A stretch of 64,000 nucleotides of DNA from Trogon surrucura (GCA_020746105.1 JAJGST010000022.1:2367135-2431134), one strand, 5' to 3'; positions 1 to 11,012 are shown, counted from the stretch's first letter. A program made the numbers and translations. Notes: generated by a model from the sequence alone, not told the origin.

Positions 1-233
1 TCAATTTCACCTTAGGAAATTATACTCATTTGTTTGCTAATCTGAGTCTACCAGGTTTTGAGGATTGTGATTGTGAATGCAGTTATTTTGATCGAAAGAT
101 TGAATTGTTATTGATTCTGATGTTAATGCCCATGAATCTCTTGGCATTGTGGCGTTTCTGTAGGAATTTGTGCAAGTCATGGAGTACCACTGTGTCCTCA
201 GTCTGTATCAGCAAAAGTTGCCCCTGTGACTAG
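1..233 (+). pseudogene. ERVL copy A, end of the pre-gag membrane ORF
   Basis: Open from the window edge to a stop at 231-233. It matches the C-terminal half of the 160-residue ORF at 42,654-43,136: sequons (NFT, NYT, NLS), a DCDCEC cysteine cluster, then a hydrophobic stretch LLLILMLMPMNLLALW. It lies just upstream of gag in the +1-shifted frame. The 5' half lies outside the window. Confidence 0.7.
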
Positions 234-234
234 A

Positions 235-1520
235 AAGAAACATCGGAAAAAGTCAATTGCCCTAACAACAGATGACACAACTCCGGGACATAGCCCTTCT
301 AAAGTAGCACCATCAGATGACTCAGATTCAGACTCAGGAAAGAAAGCTGGTATCCCAGTGACTGGGTAGAAACATCTAACAAAGACAAATCGCCCAACAT
401 CAGATGATTCTGATCCAGGAAAGGGTCCTTTCCAACCGAAGTCATCAGATAGTTCAGAGCCAGAATCGGAAGCAGCTGCCAAACCTTTAACTCTGAGGGA
501 CATGCGAGATGTGAGAAAGGACTTTGGCCGTCGTGAGGGTGAATCATATTACAGGTGGCTACTCCGATGCTGGGATAAAGGAGCCGATACCATTAATCTG
601 AACGGTAAAGAAGCCAAACAGCTGGGATCCCTGTCTGGAAACGCAGGCGTTGACACGGAACTTGCAAAAGACGACAACAGTCTCATCCTCTGGAGACGAC
701 TCTTGACAGCTATTAAGAGCCGGTATACCCACAAGGACGATATTCCTATCCACACAACCAACTGGACCAGCATGGAAAAAGGCATTAAGTACCTGAGAGA
801 ACTAGCAGTGAGAGAGGTGATTTACAGCGATCCACAAACAATTTTAAACCCTGATGAAATGCCCTGCCACAAACCCGTTATTCAGATGTTTGTGAGGAGT
901 GCACCACCAGTGTATAAGCACACCTTGTCAACAATGGTCTGGGCATTAGATGGAGATGGTCGGGTACCAACAGTGACTGAAGTGGCCAACAAAGCACAAC
1001 AGTATGAAGACAGTACTGCCAATCCCCAACAAATTCAGATTGCTGCCCTGGAAAAATAATTGAGGAAAACAACAGATCACCGGAGAAATCAATTGAGAAA
1101 GAGATTGAGATAGCAATGGAGAAAACCAATCAATCATTTGAGAAAGCAACTGAGAAAAACAGTGAATCATTTGAGAATACCAATCAATCATTAAAAGAGC
1201 TGATTGACACATTGTCCAAGAGAGATGACAGACCTCAATGGAGCCACGCTGATGCTCTTAGAAGATACAGACCTTCAAGATCAACTAAAAATGATGGTAA
1301 CTTGTCACGGAATGACTTGTGGATTTTCCTACGAGGATGTGGTGAGGACATGAGAAGCTGGGATGGAAAACCTACTTCTGCTCTGTGGGAACGGGTATCC
1401 AATTTGTGAAACACAAACGGAAGACAACAATCCTCCACGAGAAGGAATAATCAGAATGTAAATGTAGTTAATACAAATACTGTGAATCAGGTAAACCCCG
1501 TGAATCAACCTCAGAATTAG
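235..1520 (+). pseudogene. gag: ERVL copy A gag
   Basis: Gag-like protein of an ERVL-type (class III) element, matching 43,129-44,424 and, inverted, 17,248-18,543. It has a basic start (RKKHRKKS), an acidic Ser-Asp stretch, a conserved core from MRDVRKDFG through YYRWLLRCWDKGAD, and a coiled-coil-like Asn/Glu-rich C-terminal part (1,060-1,520). Breaks include a TAG at 367-369 where the sister copies have AAG, and a frameshift near 1,057. The frame closes with TAG at 1,518-1,520, the gag/pol stop conserved in its relatives. Confidence 0.8.
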
Positions 1521-2113
1521 AGGGGTCCTACCTCCAGCCAGGTGGAGGAGAGGGACAACTGAGTTTATTGGACTGTGTGGATTCAGTGGCCTGGCACATT
1601 AGAACCATGAAAATATAGAGCTCCGGTGGACACTGGTGCACAGTGCACTCTAATGCCATTGAATCATACAGGTACTGAAACTGTTACTATTTCTGGAGAG
1701 ACGGGTGGTTCTCAAAAACTGTCTGTGTTGGAGGCCGAAATGAGCCTTACTGGGAATATGTGGAAAAAGCACCCCATAGTGACTGGTCCAAATGCCCCAT
1801 GCATCCTTGGCATAGACTTCCTCAAGAAAGGGTATTATAAGGATCCAAGAGGGTATGGATAGGCTTTTGGCCTAGCAGCTGTAGAGACCGAGGACATTGA
1901 TCAGCTGTCTAGCTTGTCCAAACTGTCAGAGGAGTCTAGTGTCGTAGGGCTGATGAAAACTGAAGACCAACAGGTACCAATAGGTACTAAAACAGTGCAT
2001 TGACGACAATATCGTACCAACCGAGACTCTGTAGGTCCCATCCATAAGCTGATACGTCAAGTAGAAAGCCAAGGAGTGATCAGCAAAGCTCACTCACCAT
2101 TTAACAGTCCTAT
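1521..2113 (+). pseudogene. pro: ERVL copy A protease and start of RT, truncated
   Basis: Aspartic protease region with the VDTGAQCTLMP active-site motif at about 1,626 and a GIDFLKKGYY motif near the end, followed by the linker and the first RT residues (SPFNSPI) before an abrupt switch to LTR sequence at about 2,113. Stops interrupt it near 1,608, 1,859 and 2,001 (TGA in CATTGACGAC, also present in both palindrome arms). Nonfunctional. Confidence 0.8.
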
Positions 2114-2561
2114 CACGAGAGTTTTGTCCCTTTTTTTGCCCTTTTTCACCCTTTTTGCCCTTTTACTGCAATGGTCGGTGTCCAGAGAGGACTCCATCTG
2201 GCTTCCTGCTTTTGATCCAGATCCTGAGTTCCCGAATCCAGCTCCCTGTATCCAGTTCCCTGCCACCGCTGAACCTGGGGTTTCCCCAGTGCCTCCTGCT
2301 CTGCAATATCAGTGGTGATTGCTGTCGGGGGAGGGAGTTGGGTTTGATATTGGGCTACTATCTATAGTTCTATATAGTTCTTTATTTTTATCTTTTCACC
2401 ATTATTTCCATTATTTTCTTTAAAGCTGTTCTAGTTTTTCTTCTCTAACCCGTAAGTCTCTCTCCCTCATTCCCTTTTCTCTTCCCATTTGGGGGGAGGG
2501 AAAGAGGGGGTTAGAGAGCGTCTGTCCGCGTTAGTGGCCCGCCCAGGGCTAACCCGCGACA
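2113..2561 (+). repeat. ERVL LTR, 3' part, joined to copy A RT
   Basis: Matches the 3' part (promoter-proximal region to U5 end) of the LTRs at 41,665-42,454 and 48,342-49,152, ending in CCCTAACCCGCGACA. The break is at about 2,113, where the sequence ATC could serve as microhomology between RT and LTR. There is an ATTAAA-like poly(A) region near 2,420. It abuts satellite at 2,562, so this is a rearranged junction and not a normal provirus end. Confidence 0.75.
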
Positions 2562-2649
2562 GTGTGGATGAAGCACGGTTGCTGCAGTGCCATGCTCCCC
2601 TTGGAATGCCTTGTCCAGCCCAAGTGTCTCCGCAGCTCCAGGCTCTTCA
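2562..2649. repeat. 177 bp satellite, partial monomer
   Basis: Partial monomer in the orientation reading GGAGCACTG-like to CCAAGTGTCTC-like sequence (here called orientation B), between the ERVL LTR end and LTR-C. Confidence 0.8.
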
Positions 2650-3158
2650 TGTAGCGGACTGATTCGTGGATTTTGCCTTAAATATTCCTTCTCATTTTTA
2701 CAACCCCCCTGCATGGTCAGAAAACAAAACCAGTTTTTGTTCCTATGGAATGTTGTAGAGGGGCGATCTGATAAGGCTACAAATGCCTCAAACAGCCCTG
2801 GTGACAAATATGTGTAGGGATTAAGAAATCTTGAGCATGCAAGATGGCCTTATCTCTAGAACATCTTTCAACGATATAGGGCATTCGCACATGTTATTGA
2901 GAATTACTGGAAAGAATGCCCCTACCTGGCATTCTGCAGGTTCGCATGTAATAAATGGTTTTCCTGGATTTTTGTTCCATTGTGTGCCCTATCGTGGTTT
3001 TAAATTAAAGTCAATTGTCTTGAGTCCGATCTATACATTGTGATAAATTAGTAAATGTTTGTTTATGGGCCTTGAAATTTGTCTCACCATTGCCCACGTC
3101 GGTGGTTTATTTCGAATTAGAAAGTCAATTGTCCCTCTCTTCTGGGTGGGACATGACA
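2650..3158 (+). mobile_element. LTR-C copy (about 509 bp), solo
   Basis: Starts TGTAGCGG and ends GGGACATGACA. It shares its sequence with 28,574-29,488 but lacks that copy's long pyrimidine microsatellite. An AATAAATG poly(A)-like signal is present near its 3' end in the loop copy; here the same place reads AGTAAATG. It interrupts a satellite monomer at the same position as the loop copy, but the 5' flank (CTCTTCA) no longer matches the 3' flank (CTATG). Confidence 0.7.
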
Positions 3159-3450
3159 CTATGGATCTCTGAACCAAAAGTGCTCCACCCACACCTTTCT
3201 GATTTTGGGACACCCATGGCCATAGAGACATCAGGTTGAACCCTCAGTTGCAGGGTCCTGTTTAGGGCTAGGGTTCAGAGATCCATAGAACCTTGAGCTG
3301 CAGAGACACTTGGGCTGGAAAAGGCATTCCAAGGGGAGCAAGGGACTCCATCAACAACGTTACATCCACTACCTTCTGATTTTGGGACAGCCATGGCCAT
3401 TATGAGTTCACGCTGAAACCTGAGGTGCAGGATCTTGGTTAGGATTAGGG
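3159..3450. repeat. 177 bp satellite with an orientation switch
   Basis: About 14 bases of orientation B satellite (CTATGGATCTCTG) are followed from about 3,175 by orientation A (TGCTCCACCCACACC...). The array thus flips within a few bases of the LTR-C end, and flips back across LTR-D at 3,451-3,823. Confidence 0.8.
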
Positions 3451-3823
3451 TGTAGAGGAATTTCTTGTGGAGCAGGGGCACAGTATCCCTTTAAACGTTT
3501 TGGACAACCCAGCTTAGGCCTAAATAAAGGTTCTGTCCTTGAAAATGCCTGGGGGTATGGAGAGAAGGAGATCTACCTTTTTTTGTGAGAGTCTTGCCGG
3601 GGGGAGAGGGGAGGCGAGAGTCGCCTGCATAGTTGAATGGCACTATCCAATAAAACGCTGGCGCGTGTAAACCTGTAACTGACCAGCTCTGTTAAGGGGC
3701 AGGCACATGGACACTGCTTAAATGTATATATTGCGCTGTCCGGAGCAATAAAGCGAGGACGACTTGTAGCCATATTGGTGGCATGGTCGTTACTTGGCGG
3801 GCTCTCCGAAGGGACCCTCTTCA
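3451..3823 (+). mobile_element. LTR-D copy (373 bp), solo
   Basis: Starts TGTAGAGG and ends at about CTCTTCA. It is the same family as 28,105-28,478, which follows a polypurine tract and env-TM. AATAAA at 3,747-3,752 and a GTATATA box upstream give LTR direction +. The compact size and downstream CCATATTGGTG resemble alpha/beta-retroviral LTRs. No target-site duplication is visible; the satellite is in opposite orientation on the two sides. Confidence 0.7.
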
Positions 3824-4150
3824 GTTCATCCTGATGTCTCTATGGCCATGGCTGTCCCAAAATCAGAAAGGCGTAGGTGGAGCACTGTTGGTGCAGTGTT
3901 GTGCTCCCCTTGGAATGTGTCGTCCAGCCCAAGTGTCTCTGCAGCTCTAGGCTCTATGGATCTCTGAACACTAACCCTAACCCGGACCCCGCACCTATGG
4001 GTTCATCCTGATACTATAATGGCCATGGGTCTCCCAAAATCAGAAAGGTGTGGGTGGAGCACTGCTGGTGGAGTGCCGTGCTCCCCTTGGAATGCCTTTT
4101 CCAGCTAAAGTGTCTTTTCAGATCCAGTCTTTATGTATCTCTCAAAACCT
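3824..4150. repeat. 177 bp satellite, about two monomers (orientation B)
   Basis: Monomers recognised by CCCAAAATCAGAAAGG at 3,857 and about 4,035 (about 177 bp apart), each with a CCCTAACCC-like telomere-type motif upstream. The array stops at about 4,150, where ERV pol sequence begins. Confidence 0.85.
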
Positions 4151-5440
4151 AATCCTCACCAGGAACCTGTATTGCTGGCAGTACAAAGCAGTACCAATGG
4201 AAATCAATACCGGGAGGAATGTTGAGGAGGTAGGAGAAGGCAGTGCACAAGTTGGAGAGCTGCAAGCCCTCTTACTAGCTGCTGAAAATGGTGCCACTGT
4301 TATTTACATTGACTCTTATGCGACCTTCATGGGTGCCACTGAGTGGGTATGCCACTGGGAATCCAACCAGTGGGAAATAGGCCGCACCAAGGTATGGAGG
4401 GCAGAGGATTGGCAGCGCCTACTGGAAATAGGGAGATCACGACCCTTAAAGGTGGGATGGGTAAAAGGACATACAAGGGACAAAACCCCCGCTTCCAAGT
4501 GGAACCAACAAGTGGACCACTTGACTCAAATCAGAGCAACTTCTTGTGATGAGGACTGGGATCGTCTAGCTGAATGGTTACATGTAAAGCGAGGCCATTC
4601 AGGTAAAGCAGACCTGTATTATGAATGTAGATCTCGAGGTTGGCCAATATCTATGAAGGTCTGTGAGGCAATTCTTGCTGCTTGTCCACAATGCCAGATA
4701 AGACTTAAAGCTAACCATCCAAATCAAGCTCCCGCCCAACATATCAGATGGGGCAAGGCTCTTTGGAGTACCTGGCAAGTGGATTATGTGGGACCATTAA
4801 AACCATCCCATGGAAAGAAATTCACCCTGGTAGGAGTGGAAGTAGTTTCAGGACTGACAAGAGCTACAACTACCAGTGCTACCACTGGGGACCAAACAGT
4901 GCGAGTGCTGAGCGAGTGGTTTAGTGTTTTACCTACACCTGAAAGTATTCCAAGTGACAATGGGTCACATTTTACAGCCACAGTAGTTCAAGATTGGGTC
5001 TGAGGGGAAGTTATTAAATGGACGTTTCATACACCATATTACCCCTAGGCCAATGGGATCATAGAATGCACTAATGGATTGATTAAGCGGCATGCTGCTT
5101 TCTCATGATCTGAGACACACGTTTGGCCCGAGCAGTTTTCATCATCAATAACCACTGGGGAAGTTTTGGAAGTCCAAAGATTCAAGCATTCTGTCTATCA
5201 GAACCACTCATGGGCACTAGCCCTAGACTAAGAATGCATAATAACTCTGAACCGGACAATACATCAAGCCATTTACCATCACAGATATCTGTGGGACAAC
5301 CAGTCATGGTGAAGCTGCCCTCGATAGGCATTGTGCCCATGACTCTGGTGAAACCTAGAGGTTTATATGTTTGGGAGGCCCTAGACAGAAATGGAGAAAC
5401 ACACCGTATTAGTGTCCGGTGGATAATCCCCGACTTCTAA
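4151..5440 (+). pseudogene. pol: ERV RNase H-integrase fragment (third pol lineage)
   Basis: A 5'-truncated pol. The first frame (to a TGA at 5,001-5,003) holds RNase H residues (ELQALLLA, YIDSYA, NQQVDHL) and the integrase zinc-binding region (GH...CPQC) plus core aspartates QVDYVG and PSDNGSHF. A second frame, 5,123-5,440, carries the integrase C-terminal domain (KPRGLYVWEALDRNG). Stops lie between, around the expected catalytic Glu (IIECTNG). Its sequence is distinct from the ERVL, ERVK and gamma-like pols here. Class III affinity is likely but not certain. Confidence 0.8.
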
Positions 5441-5817
5441 CCTGAAAGCCCAGCCCTGAGAGGCTGAGGTCCACTTTTGTGTTCTCTTTTAGGACAATGA
5501 AGCAAGACCCCTACGATTGCCAGAAGAAGATGGATGTGAAGTGCTGGGCTGGTCAGCAGATGGATGTAGTGCCTGTGTCCTGAATGCATATGTGGACTCA
5601 ATAGACTAACATGGAAAGGACTCGTTGCCACAATGAAAACTGTTTGGCTGAAGGGATTTCAATATGTTTGGGTTTTCTGGGCCAGGTTATGTTATGACAG
5701 GGCATTGTAAGGGTCTATAACTGAGGAGTTTGTGTCTCAGATCTTCAGGAGACGTGAAGATGAAGGAAGATACTACGGAATGGACTACTCTCCACCTTCT
5801 GGATAGCCTCTGGGCAC
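5441..5817 (+). other. 3' region of the third-lineage ERV, no clear ORF
   Basis: Follows the integrase stop. A good splice-acceptor-like tract (TTTGTGTTCTCTTTTAG) ends at about 5,493, and a 28-codon ORF follows. No env or other domain recognised. The stretch from 5,446 is repeated inverted at the window end. Confidence 0.4.
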
Positions 5818-6829
5818 TGTCGGGGTGGGGAGAGCAGCATACATTAATAGCCCATTGTTGTGATTTTGCACATTGTTAACTCCGTTAAATGTTGATATAT
5901 GTTTGGTGTTTGGGAGGTGGTTTATTGTTATACCTCAACGTTTGAGGAATCTGTCTTGCATATTGCTAATTCTGTTAAGTATTGATATGTTATACCTCAA
6001 TGTTTCAGAAATCTATCTATCTATCTTGCATTTTGTTAAGTATTGATATATGCTTAGTGCTACGTTTTAAAGCACTTTGAAAATGCCTTATGTTCTATTG
6101 TAAACCAAGCCTTGTCTGGGGAACAAAGATCTGGAGTGATCAGTCCTCACCAAGACTGCACCCCCTTTTAACCTTGGAGGCAAGAGGTGGCTGTACCACC
6201 ACTTCAAGGAGAGTCGAGATGACTGTGATCATGGGGTGGATTGTGACAGATTCATCCTTCCCCCATTGGTCAGGAGTGCCCCCCCTCTGTGAGTCAGCAG
6301 TTGCTAGGCAGATTTCAGAGAATTTGCTGGAAACCCGGGCTGGCTCGGAAATGACCCATCACCCTGAGGGGCACTCCCAGGAAGTTGGCTGGCAGCCAAT
6401 AAGAGGCCAATATGGCTTGATTGACCACAGTCAACTCGACTGAGACTTTAAAATGGGGTGCCGGCAGCCCTCTTTGGGGGAGTTCCCTCATGGCAGCTCG
6501 CTCTGCAGGCAGGGGTACTCAATCTCCCCCCTTAGGTGGGGCACCGCCTAAGGACTTTTGTCCCTGGGGTTGAGACTCCTCATCTGTGTAAGGTGAGGGT
6601 ACCATTCTCAAGATTGAGACTCCTCATCGTTTATAAGGTGAACGTATTAGGATCCGAATCATTATTCTTTGGTGAGGGTGGGTGTAGTGTAGTTAACACT
6701 TTTCCAATTGATACCCCAACCTTTAACTTTGGAGGCGCTTCTGTTTACTAATAAATCTAATTTAGGCACGTGCGTGTATTTATCATCTTTAGAAACATGG
6801 GAGCGCTCTTCTCCACTGTCTCCTCGACA
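5818..6829 (+). mobile_element. Putative LTR of the third-lineage ERV (about 1,012 bp)
   Basis: Chosen because it has inverted termini TGTCG...CGACA, a TTTAAAA box at 6,447-6,453, AATAAA at 6,750-6,755, and satellite directly after it. Short TATC repeats occur near 6,010. The 5' border is inferred. No target-site duplication is visible. The mirror copy is 62,617-63,628. Confidence 0.55.
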
Positions 6830-7800
6830 AGCCCAAGTGTCTCTGCAGCACAAGGTTCTACTGTTCGCTGAACCCTAACTAGGACCCTGCACCTTACGGT
6901 TCTGCCTGATGTCATAATGGTCATGGGCGTCCCAAAGTCAGAAATGTGTGGGTGGAGCACTGTTGGTGCAGTGCCATACTCCCTTTTGAATGCCTTGTCT
7001 AGCCCATGTGTTTCTGTGAGTCCAGGCTCTATGGATCTCTGAACCCTACCCCCAACCAAAACCTTGAATCTCAGGGTTCATCCTGATGTCGTAATGGCCA
7101 TGGGTGTCCCAAAATCAGAAATGTGTGGGTGGAGCACTGTTTTTGCAGTGATCTGCTCCCCTTGGAATGACTTGTCCAGCTCAAGTGTCTCTGTGAGTCC
7201 AGGCTCTATGGATCTCCGAACACTAACCCTAACTATGAACTTGCATCTCAGTGTTCAGCCTGACATCATAATGGCCATGGCTGCCCCAAAATTAGTAAGG
7301 TGTGGGTGGCGTGTTGTCAGTGCAGCACCGTACTCACCTTGGTCCAGCCCAAGTGTCTCTGTAATTCCTGGCTTCATGGATCTCTGAATCCTCACCGTAA
7401 CCACGACCGCGCACCGCAGGGTTCAGCTTGAAATCATAATGGCTGTGGCTGTCCCAAAATTAGGAAGGTCTGGATGGAGTATTGTTGTTGCAGTGCCGTG
7501 CTCCCCTTGGAGCACCTTGTCCAGGGCAAGCGTCTCCGCATCTGTAGGGTTTATGCATCTCTGAACAGTAACCCTAATCAGAACCCTGCTCCTAAGGGTT
7601 CATCCTGATGTCATAATGGCTATGGCTGTCCCAAAATCAGAGAGGTGTGGGTGAAGCACTGATCATGAAGTGCCATGCTCCCCTTGCAATGCCTTGTACA
7701 GTCCAAGTGTCTCTGCAGCTCCAGGCTTCATGGATCTCTGAACCCTAACGCCAACAAGAACCCTGCACATCAGGGTTCCATCTGATGTCATAATGGGTCT
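6830..7800. repeat. 177 bp satellite array (orientation B), about 5.5 monomers
   Basis: The marker CCCAAA recurs at 6,931, 7,108, 7,285, 7,453 and 7,630: spacings of 177, 177, 168 (a 9 bp deletion) and 177. Each monomer contains a CCCTAACC-type telomere-like motif. Open frames of 100-107 codons cross it on both strands but are monomer read-through, not genes. Mirror copy 61,646-62,616. Confidence 0.92.
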
Positions 7801-8149
7801 TGATGGGAGGATTATAGAAAAAAATAGCTGATGATTGTATTCAAACAGAGGTAGAGATACTGATTAATTTAAATCGATTGTAAGCTATTCTTTGATAGTA
7901 GTTGAGCATTGTAGAAACCCACTGGAGCAGTTCAAGACCAGTTGATACCAGCTCCGCGGTTTGGATGGAAGCCGAATGGTGACTGAGTCAGCGCAAGGAG
8001 CTAAAGGTGAAAAGTGCATAGCGAGGAAGACTACGAGCCTTCCTCTAGAAGACCCCCAACGACCACCACCAGGAGGTACTATGCAGGCGCAGAGAGGAGG
8101 AGATCATGGAAATGACTCATTTTAATACGAAGCGGGACAGGTTATGCAT
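7801..8149 (+). mobile_element. Gamma-like ERV 5' LTR, truncated (left arm)
   Basis: Begins TGATGGGAGG directly after satellite and matches the first 349 bp of the 527 bp LTR at 53,583-54,109 (inverted). It is cut at TATGCAT, where a CR1 tail begins. In the right arm the equivalent is 61,297-61,645. Confidence 0.85.
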
Positions 8150-8367
8150 ATCACAGAATCGCAGAGTGTTAGGGATTAGAAGAGACCTCGAAAGATCATC
8201 AAGTCCAATCCCTCTGCCAGAGCAGGAACGCCTAGCTCATGCTACATAGGAACGTGTCCAGGCGGGCCTTGAATGTCTCCAGAGAAGGAGACTCCACAAC
8301 CTCCCTGGGCAACCTGTTCCAGTGCTCCGTCACCCTCATTGAGAAGAAGTTTCTTCTCGAGTTTAAG
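8150..8367 (-). mobile_element. CR1 3'-end fragment
   Basis: About 218 bp of the CR1 3' end on the minus strand: end of the RT ORF ([18 protein letters not shown]), 3' UTR, and octamer tail at 8,150. It lies between a truncated ERV LTR and pol and replaces the rest of the LTR, leader and gag. The 5' border with pol is at GTTTAAG (8,361-8,367). Mirror copy 61,079-61,296, so it predates arm duplication. Confidence 0.85.
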
Positions 8368-9641
8368 GGAAAGCAATGGGGCATACACAAATTCTTGTAT
8401 ATGCCCAACTCACCAAAGGTCCTTTTGGGAAGGGATTTATTGGAACGGTTGGGAGCGAAAATTACATTTAAAAGTGGGGAAATTACTCTGGAAGTAAAGG
8501 ACCAACAGTATATCCAGATACTGAGTCTATTTTTAACTAGTTTTCCCACAGAGGGAAGGATTGCTGAGGAAATTCTGGATCAAGCATATCCTGGGATTTG
8601 GGTTACTGATGTACCTGGAAAAGTGAAAAATGCTCCACCTGTTGAAGATATACTTAAGGAGGGTAGAAAGCCGGTAAGAATTAAACAATATCCCTTGAAG
8701 AAGGAAGACAGGGAAGGAATTCGGCCAGTCATAGAGAAGTTTTTACAGTTTGGATTAGTAAACGAATGTGAGTCTAACTTTAACACCCCTATATTGCCCG
8801 TTTGTAAACCTGACGAGTCATATCGGGTAGTTCAGGACTTGAGAGCAATAAACAAAATAACTGAGGACCTCCATCCAGTGGTAGCGAATCCGTACACTTT
8901 GCTAACTGTATTAACATCCGAATTAGCTTGGTTTACTGTTTTAGATCTAAAGGAAGCCTTCTTTTGCCTCCTCCTCCACGAAGCCAGCCAGAAATTGTTC
9001 CCATTTGAATGGGAAAATCCCAAAAGCGGATGCAAAACTCAGCTCACTTGGACTGGCAAAGGACTTTGAATCTTGGGAAGTCTCGTCTGAGGAAGGAAGA
9101 ATACTGCAGTATGTGGACGACATTTTAATTGCCTCTAAGACAGAAGATGATTGCAAGACCTGGACGGTGAGTCTCTTAAATTTTCTTGGGCTTCAGGGGT
9201 ATCGAGTATCCAAGAAAAAGACCCAAATAATACAGCGCCAAGTGGTCTACTTGGGCTATGAGATCAGTGCTGGACAAAGAACTCTGGGACAGGCCCGTAA
9301 GGAGGCAATCTGCCAGACCCAGAGACCCCAGACAGTAAAAGAATTGAGGACCTTTCTGAGAATGACCGGGTGGTGTCGATTATGGATTTACAATTATGGA
9401 CTGCTTGTTAAACCTCTATATGCATGGACAACCACCGAACAGAAACACCTTGAATGGAATGGAGAGGCTATACAAGCCTTTGAACAACTGAAGAAAGCTC
9501 TAATGTCCGCTCCTGCCCTGGGACTTCCAGATGTAAGTAAGCCGTTTTTTCTATTCTCTCATGAGAAACAAGGGATTGCCTTGGGAATACTAGCACAAGA
9601 CAGCCCAGTGGAAGATGGGGCCAACTGGTTTACAGATGGGA
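8368..9641 (+). pseudogene. pol: Gamma-like ERV protease end, RT and RNase H remnant (left arm)
   Basis: Gammaretrovirus-type pol. It runs from the protease C-terminus ([11 protein letters not shown]) through RT ([21 protein letters not shown], then YVDDILIA at about 9,110) and the connection region. A frame change and loss of the LPQGF-type segment occurs near 9,050-9,065. At 9,606/9,607 it jumps across about 1.57 kb to a 35 bp RNase H piece (WFTDGS), then into LTR-E at about 9,641. The mirror in the right arm is 59,782-61,078. Confidence 0.88.
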
Positions 9642-10729
9642 GCAGGGGGAGAAAATATTTCCAAGGGTTCAGGGTTCAAGATAAGGACAGGGAGATCACT
9701 CTCATTTACCGTCCCGGGCAAAACAGACTCAATTTTGGGGAAAATAGGTACATTTATAAAAAGAACTAATCAGAGAGGAGTAGTGAGAAGTAAGAAAGAG
9801 CAAACAGATCTTAAACAGAACACCTTCCCCCCATCCCTCCCTTCTTCCCGGGCTTAACATCAATCCCGGTTTCTCCACCTCCTCCCCCCGAGCGGCGCAG
9901 GGGGACAGGGAATGGGGATTGCGGTCAGTTCACCCGACGTTGGTTCCACCGCTTCTTCGCTCCGGGGGAGGACTTTTCCCTCTTCCCCAGGGTCATTGTG
10001 GGGTCCCTCTCACAGGAGACAAGCTTCACGCTCTCTTCTCCGCGTGAGTCGTCCCACGAAGGGCAATTCGTCACAAACTGCCCAGCGGGAGACACCTCAC
10101 GAGGGGCATCCCACCCCTCGTGAGTCTGAGGCACAGTCCTTCAGGGGAAACTGCTCCAGCGTGAGCCACCCGCAGCGTCCCAAAATTCCCACCGGCCAAC
10201 CTGCTCCAGCATGGACATTCCTCTCTTCCACGGGCTACAGGTTCCGGCAGCAACTTGCTCTGATGCGGGTTTCCCACGGGCTACAGTCCCCTTTCAGGCA
10301 TCCACTCACATGGCATGGAGTCCTCGGTGGACATCTACGCGGTGATCCTCACGGTGGACATTGCACCTCGCCCATGGGCTGCGGGGGGACAACCCGCTTC
10401 ACCATGGTCTTCACCACGGACCCAGGGGACGCTCTCTGCTCCGCCTCCTTCTTCACTGACCTTGGTGTCTGCACAGATTCTCACTCCTCCATCTCTGTGC
10501 CAGCTGTTAATGGCGCAGTTCTTTTTCCCGTTCTTAAATATGTTTTTCACAGAGGCGTTCCTCTGCTATCACCTTACTGATAGGCTCAGCCTTGACCAGC
10601 GGTGGGTCCCTCTTTGTAGCCGGCTGGCATTGGCTCTATCAAACTTGGGGAGCTTCTAGCAGCTTCTTACAGAAGCCACCCTGCAGCTCCCCCCCTGCCG
10701 CCAAAATCTGGCCAGGCCAAACCAAAACA
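9641..10729 (-). mobile_element. LTR-E copy, 3'-truncated (left arm)
   Basis: Minus-strand LTR beginning TGTTTTGGTTTGGCC at 10,729. It loses its last about 75 bp at 9,641, where it joins ERV pol. The target duplication ATGAG survives at 10,730-10,734. The intact partner is 51,294-52,484. Long frames inside (up to 222 codons) are not shared with any coding function and differ between copies. Confidence 0.85.
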
Positions 10730-10734
10730 ATGAG

Positions 10735-11012
10735 ACATGGTCCTAGTCCTAATTTTGCTAATCAATCATCAAAAGGATTGCGATTATACGTAACAAGATT
10801 AAAGTGTTCTTTCAACTGTGCAAGCTGCTTATGAATGCCATTGGAATGATCACACAAGTTCACACAACACATGCCTTCAAACTCCTCACAACCATGTCCT
10901 TTAGTTAACAAAAAAAAAAATCTACAGCAGCACGATTTTGTAACACAGTGTGTCGAATACTATCTACATCAGTCAGTAGCTCAGAAATTACTTGCGATGT
11001 AGCAGTATTTAT
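10735..11012 (-). pseudogene. env: Alpha/beta-like env transmembrane fragment (left arm)
   Basis: The minus strand reads a degenerate retroviral TM ectodomain with the CX6CC-type motif CEEFEGMCC followed by an HSNGIHKQL heptad-like stretch. Frameshifts occur around a poly(A) run at 10,909-10,919. The downstream membrane anchor is not present in this arm because of the deletion at 9.6 kb. Confidence 0.7.

Noticed and set aside
5818-6829. Target duplication AGCCCA around the putative LTR
   Set aside because: It would need an LTR not starting with TG and the upstream side belongs to the same element; treated as coincidence.
6757-7387. 100-107 codon frames conserved in both arms (also 62,059-62,689)
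   Set aside because: They are satellite read-through; the conservation reflects the palindrome, not selection.
6830-7800. True interstitial telomere array
   Set aside because: CCCTAA units occur only once or twice per 177 bp monomer and not as a continuous hexamer array.
9912-10659. Open frames of 114-222 codons (and similar ones at 55,937-56,581 and 58,752-59,372)
   Set aside because: They lie inside LTR-E copies, change frame between copies and show no protein family features.
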